This document shows, in pieces, positions 11,155 through 23,728 of a DNA stretch of 64,000 nt. The notes beneath the pieces are model-generated. The model made no database searches. It saw nothing but the letters and a program-made list of their open reading frames with translations, and was not told where the DNA came from. The stretch is from Porphyra umbilicalis (taxonomy: Eukaryota; Rhodophyta; Bangiophyceae; Bangiales; Bangiaceae). The stretch is taken from positions 1 to 64,000 of the forward strand of contig KV919105.1 of the NCBI GenBank assembly GCA_002049455.2, read 5' to 3'. The stretch's first letter is position 1, and each line of letters opens with the position of its first letter. Made by a program: the position numbers and the translations under genes.

Positions 11155-11175
11155 CTGGTGGAGCAGCAGGGGATT
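11155..11175 (+). other. Gypsy primer-binding site
   Basis: TGGTGGAGCAGCAGGGGATT begins 4 bases after the LTR and would pair with a tRNA 3' end (CCA plus acceptor and T-arm). G2 has the same site at 20160-20180. The tRNA identity cannot be given without the host's tRNA set. Confidence 0.6.
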
Positions 11176-11341
11176 CCTGCCGTTGCCACGCCAGTATCGG
11201 GTAGCCGGTTCCCCGATCGTTGGTTGGTTTGTTAAGTGAGGACGACGTGGATCTCCGCGTCGTTCTGTCGTCGATATCCGCAAGGCCACTACGGTTGCGT
11301 TTCCTTCCGACCACCCCAAGTCGGACGCGAACGCTGCCGGT

Positions 11342-13152
11342 ATGCCGGCGGGCACATCCGCGGTGACCTCAGCGAGCGCCGCACCTGGGGGATCCGCGAG
11401 TGGATCAGGGATTCCCTTCACCCCGCCTCCACCATTGGCGGATCTCGTAGACGAGAAGGCAGGAAGGGTCCCACCGGGGGCCGACACCTTTCTTTCCCGA
11501 CATTACGGTGATTGGACGGGGTTGGCGGATCAAGAGCACAATCGGACGACGCCTTTCGCGATGGCGGATCTAGATACGGCGTTGTCGACGTTCCGCGAGT
11601 TGTTGTTGGCCGACATTTCTCGGGTCATCGCGGCGAGCCCAGCAGGCTCCGCTCAAGATGCCCCACGCCGGGATTCCCCCGTGGACACGCGCAAGAGCCG
11701 CAGCGACGGGAAGTCACGGCGTCATCGTAGTCCATCGCTGTCCTCGTTGTCTACATCTTCATCGTCGTCACCGACGACAACCGACGACGACGAGGACCGC
11801 GCGGGGACCAAGGCGGGTTCCGGCAAGTTGGCGGTCCTCGAGTGTCCGGACGATCGCTTCGCGGGTGTCCTCGATTACCGATCGTACAGCCTACACAACC
11901 GCCACTCGACCTACGGGACGTCACAAGCTCGAAAAATGGGACGAACGGCCAAGAATATGAAGTTCTCTTTCGGGGGTACCCCGCTGTTCAACGGGAAGGA
12001 ACCCCTCAAGGTTTTCTCGTGGCTTCAGAAGTTCGTCAAGGCCTGCGACGACAATGACGTGTCGGAAGGGATGGGTCTACACCTAATTCCCAACTTCCTC
12101 GCGGGCGACACCGACGCGCGGTTCGCTCCGAACCTCCCGGGATCGGAAATTTGAGGCGGACAGAGAGCCCTTGGGTCCTTCCCCGCGGCGGTAAATTGGC
12201 TGTTGTCGACCTACGCGGAGCCGCACGCATTGGGCTTAGCGCAGGATAAGTTTAGCCGGGCGACACTGGTGGACAACGAAGGGTTGCACGCCTTCGCGAC
12301 ACGCCTACGGAGCCTCGCCGAGCTGTGCGGCAACATCCACTCCGAGGGGACGATGAAACAGCAGCTGATCCAAGGCCTACCAGAATACTTTCGGACAGAT
12401 GTCTTCGTGTACAACACGGTGCAACGGAGTTACCAGCAGTTGTCGGATTACGTGGCGGAGAAATATCGGGCCGCCGAAGACTTCATGGCGCTCGCCAACC
12501 GGGGGTCCCCTGAGGGCTCATCGCGGAAGGGGCAGACGTTGACGGGGCCCCGAGGTCTCTCGGTCAACCACCTCGGCTCCTCGTGAAAGGAAGACGATAC
12601 TGAGACGCACGACATGGTCGCGGTACTTCCGTCTGGTACCCCGGGGTTCCGTACGGGCAGGGCAGCGCCCCAACCTCGGCGGGAGGTTACGACGGGTCCC
12701 CCGCTGTGTTACAGGTGTTGGACACGCAGAAACCGGGTACCCGACTGCAAGATTCTGACGGATAAAGAGCGCCAAATTGTGAAAGCCGCGCGGAGTACCT
12801 TCCTCCGAAAGAGGAACGCCGGGGTGGTCACCACCCCGGATCGCACCACCGTCGTGGCCCTGCTGTGGAACGCCATGTTCGGCGCACGGAGCCGGCGAAG
12901 ACGGAAGGGGGGGGCGTCCCGCCCGTGGCAACCCCGTCCAAGGGACGCCGCGGGGCGGAAAACGCCTAGGGGGGGTGACCTTTCCATCCCCCTCAACCCC
13001 CCCTGTCCGCCCCAACTCCCCGATTGCTCCCCGTCGCGTCACGTTTGCCTCCCCGGGGGTAACCGCGACGTGGCCCGTCCCGGCCCGATGTCCCTGTCGT
13101 CGTGGGCGATACCGTCCGCGGTTCTAGGGGACTCTGTTGCTGTTGCGACATG
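11342..13152 (+). pseudogene. gag: Gypsy G1 Gag
   Basis: One frame is readable from MPAGTSAVTS to SVAVAT with TGA at 12152 and near 12583. In G2 the frame starts 14 codons earlier with ATG; here that codon is GTT. There is a Ser/Asp-rich segment with RKSRSDGKSRRHRS, then the retrotransposon Gag core (FSWLQKFVKACDDNDVSEGM to AEKYRAAEDFM). The zinc knuckle reads CYRCWTRRNRVPDC: the His of CCHC is Asn, so zinc binding is probably lost. G2 keeps His. The same frame leads into protease, so Gag and Pol seem to be one reading frame in this family. Confidence 0.85.
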
Positions 13153-13180
13153 AGATTTTGAGGTTTGAGCGTCGTACCAG

Positions 13181-15260
13181 TTGGCACCGTGGCAGTCCCG
13201 CACACCCGCGAGGGCGGTGGTCGACATGGGTGCAGGACCCAGCGTTATCCACGCGGATATGTTTCCCGAGGGGTGGATTGAGTATGCATCGCGGGCGCCG
13301 CCCCGGACCCAGGTGAGGGACGCCTCGGGGCAACTGCTCAAGGTGAACGCGGAGGTGTCTCTGACCATCTATGTCGGGGTAACCGCCATAAAGTATGACC
13401 TTCTCGTGGTTAAGTCGCTGTCGGTACCGCCCATCCTCGGGTGGGACTTCAAGCGGAACTACGTGGACGCCATCTCCCCCAAGACACAGCTGATTAAGTG
13501 GGACGACGGTACCTCCACGGTGGCGCTGCGTAGTTGGACGGGGAATACGCGGCCCGCACCCCCCCGACGAGGGAACAAGCCGAAAGCCCACATCGGGGCC
13601 ATCCGGCTTCGCCGAGGGGTGACCGTGGGCCCGCGGTGCATCCAGAGGGTTCAAGTGTGCTGCAGTGTCAAGGGGGTCCACCTCGTGCGGGAACGCCCAG
13701 GCAGAATGAGCCGACGGGAGGTGCTGCTGCACAACGCCATTGTGGAGTTCTCCCCCGACACCCCGCGGTCCCTCCATCTCCCGAACATCGGGGACGCGCC
13801 GGTCCACCTGACTAACGGGTATGTTGTCGGGACCGCGACGGTCTACAATGTACTGCCCCACGTCGTCGCAGATGAGGGGGGACCGGGGGCAGTCTTGACG
13901 GTCGGGATGAAACTCCCCCGCAAGACCGACGAGGAGGCCGAGACGAGCCGCCGAGCAGAGGAAGGGATCGACGAAGGACAGCCCCCACCTCACCCGCCGG
14001 ATAAGACGTACCCAAAGCCGGAGGTCCACTGGGAGGGTGTCCCCGACGCCCTGCGTGGTGACGTAGACGACCTCCTCGAGAAGTACAGGACGTTGTGGGC
14101 GGAGCAACTCGGCAAGGTCTACGTCACTCCCCATCGGATCGAAGTGACCTCCAGGGCATGGCCACGGCGGGCCCATCCTTACCGGGCGAGCCACGCCTCA
14201 CGGGAGGACATCGCGAAAGAGGTGCAACGGCAACAGGACCTCGGGGTAATCGAGCCCTCGAGTGCAGAGTGGGCCTTCCTCGTGGTCCTGGTCCCAAAAC
14301 GCGACTAACCGATGCGGTTTTGCGTGGATTATTGACAACTCAACGAGGTGACGGTACGGAACGTGTACCCGTTGCCACGCATGGACGACTGTATCGGTTT
14401 CCTCGGGGACGCCGAGATGTTTTCCACGCTCGACTGTAACTTGAGGTATTGGCAAATTCCCGTGGCGGACGAGGATCGTGACAAGACGACCTTCGTCTTT
14501 CACGAGGGGGCATACCGCTACATCCGCCTCCTCTTTGGTTTGTCGAACGCCCCAGCGACCTTGCAACGGGCCATCGACATGATCCTCGGGGAACTCAAGT
14601 GGAAGAATTGCCTCGTGTACCTCGACGACATCATCGTCTTCTCGCACTCGGCGGGGGAGCACGTGGAACACCTCCGGGAGGTCTTCTCGGCACTTCGTGG
14701 CGCGGGCCTATCCCTCATGGCTCAGAAATGTCACTTGTTCCAAGAGGAGGTGGAGTATTTGGGCCATATCGTGGGCCCGGGGCAGCTGAAAGTGCAGGAT
14801 AAGAACTTCCGCGGGCTCAAGGAAGCGTCTCCCCCGCGGTGCAAGAAGGAGCTGCGTAGCTTCCTCGGGATATGCAACGTTTATCGGCGGTTCGTCAAGG
14901 ACTACGCCCTAGTGGCGCGGCCGCTAGCCGCGATGACAAGTTCCAAGCGACCCGACCGATGGGGGACGCTGTCCGACGAGGCGTTGGGGGCATTCGAGGA
15001 GCTCAAGAGGAGACTCACGGAGGCACCCATCTTTGCCCTGCCGCGTCGAGATCGGGCTTACACGTTGGACACCGATGCGAGCACGGGGCAAGTCGGGGAG
15101 GTGCTGCTGCAACAACAACCCGACCAATCCACGCGATCCGTGGGCTATTCGAGGCGCTCTCTCAACGCGGCCGAGCGGAACTACAGCACGACGGAGCGGG
15201 AGTGTCTCGCGGTGGTGTGTGCCTCCCTTCTTCTCCGTCCCTACATCGAGGGGAGCGGTT
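13181..15260 (+). pseudogene. pol: Gypsy G1 protease, RT and start of RNase H
   Basis: The protease has AVVDMGAGPSVI (Met in the DTGA motif; G2 has DTGA). A spacer of about 230 residues leads to RT. TAA at 14306 and TGA at 14334 break the frame just before PMRFCVDY. RT then reads FSTLDCNLRYWQIPV, the catalytic LVYLDDIIVFS, and the thumb. RNase H begins with YTLDTDASTGQVG and RSLNAAERNYSTTERE. A frameshift near 15255 ends this frame. The order PR-RT-RH-INT identifies Ty3/gypsy. Confidence 0.9.
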
Positions 15261-17045
15261 CTCGGTGCGCACGGACCACGCGGCACTCAAGTGGATGCTA
15301 CACATGGATGGCGCCCACGGGAGATTGGTGCAGTGGCGGCTACGATTGGCGGAGTTCGACTATGTAGTCCAAACGCGACCGGGTGCATCCCACCACGTGG
15401 CGGACACTATGTCACGCAATTCAACACCCGCGGTGGACGACGGGGCCATACCCGACGCGGTACCTTGCGTGGCGCTACTCAACTCGGCAGCCGCGTGGCA
15501 GTTACCACCGCAAACGGAGGGAGGGCTTCTATCCCCCCTGACGCTCGCGGAGCTCCTCGAGGGCCAAGCGGCAGACGGACGTTGCAAGGAGGTCCGAGCG
15601 GCCATAGACGGCAGCAACAAATCTCGGTTTCACGAGGACCCAAAAGGTCTCTTGGTACGCGTGGCTCCGTTGGATGGGTCGACACAAGTCTACGTGCTGA
15701 CCCACATAAGCGACGGGGTGATGATGCGGGATCACTCTCCTCCACAAGCCGGACACCCAGGGGCAAACAAGATGTACACGTCGATGCGACGGTGGTTTGA
15801 TTCGGAGTCTATGTTGGTCGACGTCTATGCCTTTGTGGCCAAGTGCACGCAGTGCGCGCGAAACCGCGTCGGTAAGCGACGCAAGACGAACTACCTCAAG
15901 ACGTTTCCCCCGACGGAACGGCTGACGGACTTGTGCACGGACCTGCTCGATCCCCTCCCCCGAACCTCGGCGGGGAACGAACACCTTTTGGTCATCGTGG
16001 ATCGCTTCTCCAAGATGACACGAGCCATCCCCTCGAGCGGATCGACGCGGAGAGCATCTCGGCAGCCTTTTTGGACTACTGGGTGGCAGCCTACGAACCA
16101 CGAGCGACTGTGCTGTCCGACAACGGCCCCCAGTTCAGGTCCACGTTTTTCCAAGGGGTTTGCTCACTCCTCGGGATCTCCAACCGGTACTTCACGACGT
16201 ATCATCCGCAGACGAATGGCCAAGTGGAACGGTACAACCGAACCATCGTGGGTCAGCTGCGGACGTTCTTCGGGGATCACCAAGACTGCTGAGATGAGCT
16301 CGTGTCGATGCTGACACTGGCCTAAAACAGTCGGCCGCAGCAGAGCACCGCGGTGGCACCCCTCGAGTTCGTTACCCCCGAGCGGGTACGGAGCCTTTCT
16401 ATTGAACGCATGGTTGGTTTTCAAACGCCCAAGGAGACGGACGGTAGCCCACGGGCCATCCGCGAGGTCATCCGGGCGAGGCTACGAAACCTCATCCATA
16501 AAGGACGACGGTCCCTCACATTGGCACAACGACGATAGAAAAGGAACTCCGACACCAGTGTGAGGCCAGTCAACAAGGACGTCCAAGCGGGGGATTGGAT
16601 GTTTGTCGATGGTCACGCGCGGACCACGTACAAGCTCGGGACACGCGCAGCCGGACCCTACAAGGTGTTGGCCCGCGGGGAGGGCACGTTCTCGTTAGAC
16701 ATCGGCGGCTACCCGGAGATGGTGAGCAGCGACCACGTGACGGCCGCGCAGGGGCCGCCAGGGGACCCACCGACTCTCCTGCAAAACCTCGGGGTACCCC
16801 AAGATGTTGACGTCCCCAAGGGACACCAGCACACGGGCAAGGAGCTCGTCTGGAGGGCCTTCGTCGGGCACAAGGTCGCAGACGAAGGCAAGCTACGCTT
16901 GTGGACCCGTTGGTGGGGCTACCACCCCGAGGAGGACACCCTCGAATTGGCCAGCCGGTTCGACCTTCGCAATGTCCACCAGTACATGCGACGCGTGGGC
17001 CTACGAGTCGAGGAAACGGGGTCGGTCGTTGACTTCCTCGCCTAA
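15261..17045 (+). pseudogene. pol: Gypsy G1 RNase H end, integrase and chromodomain-like tail
   Basis: After the shift, RFSVRTDHAALKWML and PGASHHVADTMSR complete RNase H. Integrase follows: the HHCC domain (HPGANKMYTSMRRWF, CTQCARNR), LVIVDRFSKMTRAI, a frameshift near 16040, LSDNGPQFRSTFF and NGQVERYN (catalytic Asp and Glu). The C-terminus has LWTRWWGYHPEEDTLELA (about 16897-16950), which resembles the chromodomain of chromoviruses (aromatic residues and E-E-D-T). Stops at 16290, 16323 and 16537 disable the frame. It ends VVDFLA at the TAA 17043-17045. Confidence 0.85.
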
Positions 17046-17231
17046 GGGGATTCCTGCGTGGAGACAAGTGGCTTCCAAGTTTCGAGTCGTGGCACACCTT
17101 CAGCCGGGACACGTGTCCGGGTGGGAGCACGTCGCCGTGGTGGTGACCATCACTGTCGCGCGGTGGGACGGTGGTCCTCCTCGTGGTCGTGGAGTCGAGC
17201 CAAATCGTTCGGGCGGCGTGGACGTGTCCGT

Positions 17232-18080
17232 CAGGGGTTGGTGAGGATAAATCCTTAGAGGATATATCCGCACCGGATACTCGTATCCATCCGGGATATG
17301 CGCTGAGGCTGGAAGCTCGTAATGTACTCAACTCGGAGGGAAAAGAGTAGAGCCGTCCTTATCGGAGCCCTTGTGCCAGAATAGACAGTACTCAGATCGG
17401 ACTTGGGACACTCCGCTTTATCCGGTAAGAATATCTGTAAAAGCGATAGCGGCAGTGGCGCCTTGAGATTCATATGCAGGCGTGCAATCGAATCGTCAAA
17501 CAAGCCACCTGTCCTATTCGTGCTAGCACAATTAGTGCAGTCTCGCGAACTTTGGCCGATCCCGACGAGAAGAACTGTGCTGAACTGATGTACGGCAGTC
17601 ATGCATAGGGCCGGATACGAGCTCTCGGCCAATCAGCAGTTGTGCGGACTGCAGGTTGCTCTTGCTCCCATGGTCCAGAATTGACAAGATTGCAATACGT
17701 AGTACGACTGCAGATGCGCGGCTCTGAAATGGGGCCAGCGAGAACTGGTTCCAGCCTCCAGCACAGGTGTTTCTGACAGTCCTGCCGAGGGCACCGGATG
17801 GCGACAGAACCAGGGCAGTCGCCTCTCCGGCCGATCTTTCTTCGTTCCCCGTCCCGATCGCGATGCCAGGAAAGTTGCAATCTTATCGAATGTCGCGATC
17901 GGATTTTATCCCAGATCGTTGCAAATGCTCAATCCGATATGACTCGAGATCTTCTCCAAAAATTCTCATCTATTCCGTAATTGAGTTTTCGCTATTGTCA
18001 TGAGCCCGGTATGCAATCATTATGTATTTCCATGGATTGTATCGGAGTACTGACGAAATATCATATTCCACCAATCCCTG
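17232..18080. mobile_element. hAT-2: 849-bp non-autonomous hAT element in G1
   Basis: A perfect 8-bp duplication GTGTCCGT flanks it (17224-17231 and 18081-18088). The ends are CAGGGGTTGGTG and, inverted, CAGGGATTGGTG. CAGGG ends with 8-bp TSDs are typical of the hAT superfamily. The block is absent from the matching place in G2 and has visibly lower GC than its surroundings. The left end is rich in GGAT/ATCC palindromes. No transposase-like ORF was found. Confidence 0.85.
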
Positions 18081-18340
18081 GTGTCCGTAGTGGGGGCGGC
18101 TCGTGACGGCTGACCCACACGGACCCGCCGGGTGACGGATTACAAGGTGGGATCGGGGCTCGGTCCGGGGTACAAGGGGGGCTCTCCCAGGGGTGATACG
18201 CAAACGGCCCACGCGGGGTTTATTGGTCGCTGACATGCCTGGCAATACCGTCGACACTATGTCACCCCTCTACACTACGATATGCAATTACAGTCCTCGT
18301 GGAGTGACCCCCGACCTCCCCTCGTGCCAATCCTCTTGGT

Positions 18341-19654
18341 TCAACGACGCCACGACAAGGGTGCCCCACCCTCGTTGCCGGGCGGACCTCGGGGGCGCTG
18401 CGCCGTCGGCTCTTCGTGGTAGGCGTCGCGGTCACGCAGGTGCTGCTGGCGGCGGCTCATGCCAGCGGCGGCCACGCCGGTCTCGCGGAGGAGGACGGCG
18501 CGGGCGTTACGACGGCCAACCAACTGAAGCAACTCCTCCACTTGCTGAGGTGGGATGCCGGCGTTGTCACGGGCCCATTGCGCGACCGAGTCCCCGAGGG
18601 AGACGACGGTGTGGCACACGCCGGCCATCAAGGTCCCCGTCGTGTAACCGCGGAGCTTGCCGGGGTCGCATGCGACGACACGCGTCAACCCCTGCGGTAC
18701 CCGATCCGAGAGGACGTGGTCCTGCTGGTCGAATGCGGCATCGGGCATGTCCTGGTGTTCCACGGGGTTGAATAAGACGATGCGGTTGCCAAAGGAGTTG
18801 CCCACGGAGGGGGCGGTAGCCGGGGTGGACGACGACAGACCCGCCGGGGACGATCCCGCGGCGCCGGTCACCGCGGAAAAAGCGGGAGGCTCGGTCCCAC
18901 CCCCGGGGTAGCCGGGCCACGCGCCGTGGAGACCGCGGCAGCGCAACCCCCACGGATGTCACCGTAGCTACGGGCTGCATGGATGTCCGCGGTGTAGGGG
19001 AGGTCGAAGGGGCGAAGATCCTCGGCGACCTTGGCGCACGCCGCGTGGTTCTCCATCTCGAAGCCGGCCCAGACCCAACCTTCGCGGTCTCGTCGGTCGG
19101 TGTTGTGGGCATGAAAGCGTTGACGGAAGGCCTTCGTGTCGGGCAGCTGGTCCGCGAGGTCCAGCAGCGCCCCGAGGATGGCGGTCGCCTCCGCGTCAGC
19201 ACCCCCGGGACCGACACAGATGTGGCTGGGACCCAAGGCTCGGATCCAATCGAGGAGTCGCGGGGGGTACAGCCACAAGACCCGACGGTTCTGGAAGGCC
19301 TCTAAGAGAATGACGGCCGCCTCTAGGGCCCACTCGCTGCGGAAGATGGCCCACGGGGTCCGCCGTCCGGCGTGAAGATCGTCCGCGGCGTACGTGTGCA
19401 CCCACGGGAGCTCGGCCATACAACCATATGGGACAACCACCCCGGACCACCACGCGGGGGTTGAGAGGTAGAAACGCGAGCGGGTCGCCTTGGCACAACT
19501 CGAACGCTCCGCTTGGTGCTAGCCCACAAGGTGGCCGGTGAGCCCGCCCCGTTGGTTGCGGGCCGTCGTCGGCTGGGCCGTCGTGGGGCCCTCCGAGTCG
19601 GCAACGTCGATGAACGGCGGGGACGTCAAGATGTATTCCAAGGTCGGCACCAAC
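18341..19654 (-). pseudogene. G1 antisense ORF, C-terminal 80 percent
   Basis: Read against gag-pol, two overlapping frames give a protein ending ...LSWRR at 18341. Visible segments are YLSTPAWWSGVVVPYGCM, VLWLYPPRLLDWIRALG, ILGALLDLADQLPDTKAFRQ, DRRDREGWVWAGFE, VAEDLRPFDLPYTADI and, after a frameshift, RGYTTGTLMAGVCHTVVSL. G2 carries the same protein at 26897-28530. The N-terminal part of this copy is at 29589-29908, separated by the G2 insertion. One Trp codon of G2 is TAG here. The composition looks like a soluble, moderately acidic protein with no clear membrane segment or catalytic motif. I do not recognise the family. Some plant Ty3/gypsy lineages (Tat/Grande-like) also carry extra ORFs at this place. 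Confidence 0.65.
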
Positions 19655-20155
19655 TCTGCCTGTCGAGGGGGGTCCCCAGTTGGAAGGGGCGTGGCCCCTC
19701 AGCTGTGGACAGCACACCCCCGGGGGCCATCCCAAAATATCCCGATCCGGGCCAGCAAGGGAATGACCTGTCCAGATCTCGGGGAGATTGGATTCGGTCG
19801 GGGGGCGGGGCTTTTCCCAAGTGGTTTTCCCAGCCCCCCTACTACTTGTTTGAACTTTTTGCTTTGGAGGGATTTATCGGTTTGGCGCATTTGGGGTGGC
19901 TACTTTGGCCACCGGCGTTCGGGCTTGGAAGGGGTTTATTGACAGTTGGGAGGTCGTCCCCACCGCCGTTTGATAAAACCAACTGCGCTTTGGACTACGA
20001 TCGCCCCCTGGGCTTTGCCGTGATCCTCTCCTCCTGTTGGGGGAAGGCTGGGCTGTGGGTCGATTCCCGGGGCAGTTCCTTCGACGGACCGAGCTGATCA
20101 AGAGGTCACTTTGGCCAGACGACGAACCAACGTGGTGGTGCTCAGAACCGCTACA
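19655..20155 (+). mobile_element. Gypsy G2 5' LTR
   Basis: It begins TCTGCCTGTCGAGG, a decayed form of the TGTGGCGGTCGG start of the 3' copy, and ends GAACCGCTACA. The primer-binding site TGGTGGAGCAGCAGGGGATT follows four bases later. Confidence 0.9.
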
Positions 20156-20298
20156 ATTTCTGGTGGAGCAGCAGGGGATTCCGGCCGTTGCGACGCCCGT
20201 ACAGGGTAGCCGGTTCCCCGATCGTCTGTTGGTTTGTGAGTTCAAGGCGACGTGGGTCTCCGCGTCGGTCTGTCGTCGATTACCGCTCGGCCACTACA

Positions 20299-21990
20299 AT
20301 GGCGTCGCCGTCCGACATCCCCAAGTCGAATGCTATCGCTAGCGGTATGCCGGCGGGTACATTCGCGGTGACCCCAGCGGTCGCTGCAACAGGGGGATCC
20401 GCGAGTGGATAAGGGATTCCCTTCACTTCGCCTCGGCCATTGGCGGACCTCGTGAGCGAAAAGGTTTGTCGGGTCCCGCCTGGGGCTGGTGCCTTCCTCC
20501 GTCGACGTCACGACGAACGGACGGGATTGGTGGATCAAGATCGTGATCCAACGACGCCTTTAGCGATGGCCGATCTGGACACGGCGCTGTCGACGTTCCG
20601 CGAGTCGTTCTTGGCCGAAGTTTCTCGGGTCATCGCGGCGAGCCCCGCGGGCTCTGCTTAAGATGCCCACCGCCGAGGCTCTCCAGTGGACACGCGGAAG
20701 AGCCGCAGCAAAGGGAAGACACGGCGTCACCGTAGTCCCTCGTCGTCATCGTCGTCTTCATGTTCCTCGCCATCGCCGGCGACAACCGACAATGACGACG
20801 ACCACGTGGGACGCAAGGTGGGGTCCGGCAAGTTGGCGGTCCTCGAGTGCCCGGACGATCGCTTCGCGGGCGTCCTGGACTACCGATAGTTCCGCCTACG
20901 GAACCGTCACTCGACCTACGGGACGTCGCAGGCCCGCAAGATGGGACGGACGGCCAAGAATATGAAGTTCTCCTTCGGGGGGACCCCGATGTCAAACATG
21001 AAGGAACCCCTGAAGGTATTCTCGTGGCTCCGAAAGTTCGTCAAGGCCTGCGATGACAACGACGTGTCCGAGGGGATGGGTTTGTTTCTAATTCCGAACT
21101 TCGTCGCGGGCGACGCTGAGACGCGGTTCACTTGGAACCTACCGGTGTCGGATATCGCGGGCGGACGGGGCTCGCTTGGATCCTTTCCCGCGGCGGTCAA
21201 TTGGCTGTTGTCGACCTACGCGGAGCCGCACGCTTTGGGGCTGGCGCAGGACAAGTTTAGCCGGGCTGCGCTCGTGGACAATGAGGGGGTGGATGCCTTC
21301 GCGGCACGTCTACGGAGCCTCGCGGAGCTTTGCGGCAACATCCACTCCGAGGGGATGATAAAACAGCTGCTGATCCGAGGCCAATCGGAGTATCTACGGA
21401 CGGATGCCTTCGTGGACAACTCGGCGCAACGAAGCTACCAGCAGTTGTCGACCTACGTGGCGGGGAAATATCGGGCCGCCAAGGACGTCATGGCGTTGGC
21501 CAGCCGGGGGTCACCGGGGGATCATCGTGGAAGGAACAGACGTCGACGGAGCCCCGAGGTCTCTTGGTCAACCAACTCCACTCCTCGTGGGAGTAGGATG
21601 ACACGGCGACGTACGACACGGTCGCGGTGCTGCCGTCGGGTACCCCGGGGTTCCGCACGGCTGGAGGAGCGCCCTATGTTCGGCGGGAGGCCCCGACGGG
21701 TCCCCCGCTGTGCTACATGTGTTGGACACGTAGACACCGAGTTCCTGATTGCAAGATTCTGACGGACAAACAGCGAGACCTCGTGAACGCTGCGCGGAAC
21801 ACCTTCCTTCGACAGAGGAATGAGGGGGCGGGCGCCCTCTCGGATCGCACCTCCGTCGTGGCCCTGGTGTCGGACGACCTGTTGGGCGGCGCGGAGTCAA
21901 CAAGGATGGAAGGGGGGGACGCCCCGCCCGTGGCAACGGTTCTAGGGACTCTGTTGCTGTTGCGACATGAGATTTTGAGGTTTGAGCGTC
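20299..21990 (+). pseudogene. gag: Gypsy G2 Gag
   Basis: The ATG at 20299 opens MASPSDIPKSNAIASG, which I take as the family's true Gag start. TAA at 20410, TAA at 20659 and TAG near 20887 interrupt one continuous frame. It covers a basic/Ser-rich segment and the Gag core (VFSWLRKFVKACDDNDVSEG to AGKYRAAKDVMALA). A frameshift near 21520 leads to the intact zinc knuckle CYMCWTRRHRVPDC (about 21713-21754). Confidence 0.85.
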
Positions 21991-21997
21991 GTACCAG

Positions 21998-23728
21998 TTG
22001 GCACCGTGGCAGACCCCCACCCCCACGAGGGCGGTGGTCGACACTGGCGCCGGACCAAGCGTGATCCGCGAGGATATGTTGCCCGAAGGGTGGAACGAGT
22101 ATGCATCGCGGGCGCCGCCCCGGACCCAGGTGAGGGACGCCTCGGGACAGCTGCTCAAGGTGAACGCGGAGGTGTCTCTGACCATCTATGTCGGGGTAAC
22201 CGCCATGAAGTATGACCTTCTCGAGGTTAAGTCGCTGTCGGTACCGCCCATCCTCGGGTGGGACTTCCAGCGCAACGACGTGGACACCATCTCCCCCTAG
22301 ACGCAGATGGTCAAGTGGGACGACGGCACGTCCACGGTGGCGACGCGGAGCTGGACGGGGAACACGCGGCCCGCGCCCCCTCGCCGAGGAAACAAGCCAA
22401 AGTTCAAAGCCGGGGCTATCCGGCTTCGGCAAGGGGTGACCGTGGGCCCGCGGTGCATCCAGGCGGGTCAAGTGTGCTGCAACACCAAGGGGGTCCACCT
22501 GGTACGGATACGCCCCGTCAAAATGAGCCGACGGAAGGTACTGTTGCACAACGCGGTCGCGGAGTTCTTCCCCAACACCCCGCGGTCCCTCTTCCTGACG
22601 AACATCGGGGACGTGCCGGTGCACCTAACTGAAGGGTACGTCATCGGAACCACGACGGCCCACAATGGACCACTGCACGTCGTCGAGGAGGAGGAGGAAC
22701 CGAGGGCGGTCCTAACAATGGGGGCGGATCCTCGTGAAAAACCCGACGAGGAGGTCACGACGGGGCGGCGAGCCGAAGAGAGGATCGACGAGGGACAACC
22801 TCCGCACCACCCGCCGGACAAGACTTATCCCAAGCCGGAGGTCCTCTGGGAGGGCGTCCCCGACACGCTTCGTGGTGACGTGGACGACCTCCTCGAGGAA
22901 TACAAGGCGCTATGGGCGGGACAACTCGGCAAGGTCGACGTCACCCCGCACCGGATCGAGGTGACCGCCGGGGAACGGCCACGGCGGGCCCAGCCCTATC
23001 GGGGGAGCCACGCTTCGAGGGACATCATCGCCAAGGAGGTGCAACGCCAACGGGACCTCGGGGTTATCAAGCCCTCATGTGCCCAGTCGGCCTTCTCTGT
23101 GGTTCTGGTTCCGAAATCCAACGGGACGATGCGGTTCTGTGTGTATTACCGCCGACCTAACGAGGTCACGGTGCGGGATGTGTACCTGTTGACACGAATG
23201 GACGATTGCATTGACTTCCTCGGGGACGCCAAGGTGTTTTCGACGCTCGACTGCAACTCGGGGTATTGGCAGATCCCCGTGGCGGACGAGGACCGGGACA
23301 AGACGACCTTCGTTTGCCACGACGGGGCCTATCGCTACATCCGCCTTCCTTTCGGTCCGTCCAATGCCCCGGCGACCTTCCAACGGGCCATCGACATGAT
23401 CCTCGGGGGACTCAAGTGGAAGAGGTGCCTCGTGTACCTCGACGACGTCATCGCCTTCTCGCAGTCTGCGGGGGAACACGTGGAACTCCTCCGGGAGGTC
23501 TTTACGGCGCTGCGCGGCGCGGGTGTCTCCCTGAAGGCCAAGAAGTGCCATTTGTTCCAAAAGGAGGTGGAGCATTTGGGCCATATCGTGAGCCGGGGGG
23601 AGCTGAAGGTACAAGACAGGAACATCCGCGGACTCAGGGAGGCGTCTCCCCCGCGGTGCAAGAAGGATCTACGTAGCTTCCTCGGGATGTGCAACGTTTT
23701 TCGGCGGTTCGTCAAGGACTACGCCCAA
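21998..23728 (+). pseudogene. pol: Gypsy G2 protease and reverse transcriptase
   Basis: The protease site AVVDTGAGPSVI is intact. TAG near 22299 is the only stop before the TRIM. RT motifs are KSNGTMRFCVYYRRPNEV, FSTLDCNSGYWQIPV, RLPFGPSNAPATFQRAI and the catalytic LVYLDDVIAFS, all with expected residues. The thumb ends FRRFVKDYA directly at the TRIM insertion (TSD CCCAA, 23724-23728). Apart from the TAG and the insertion this RT looks recently functional. Confidence 0.9.
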
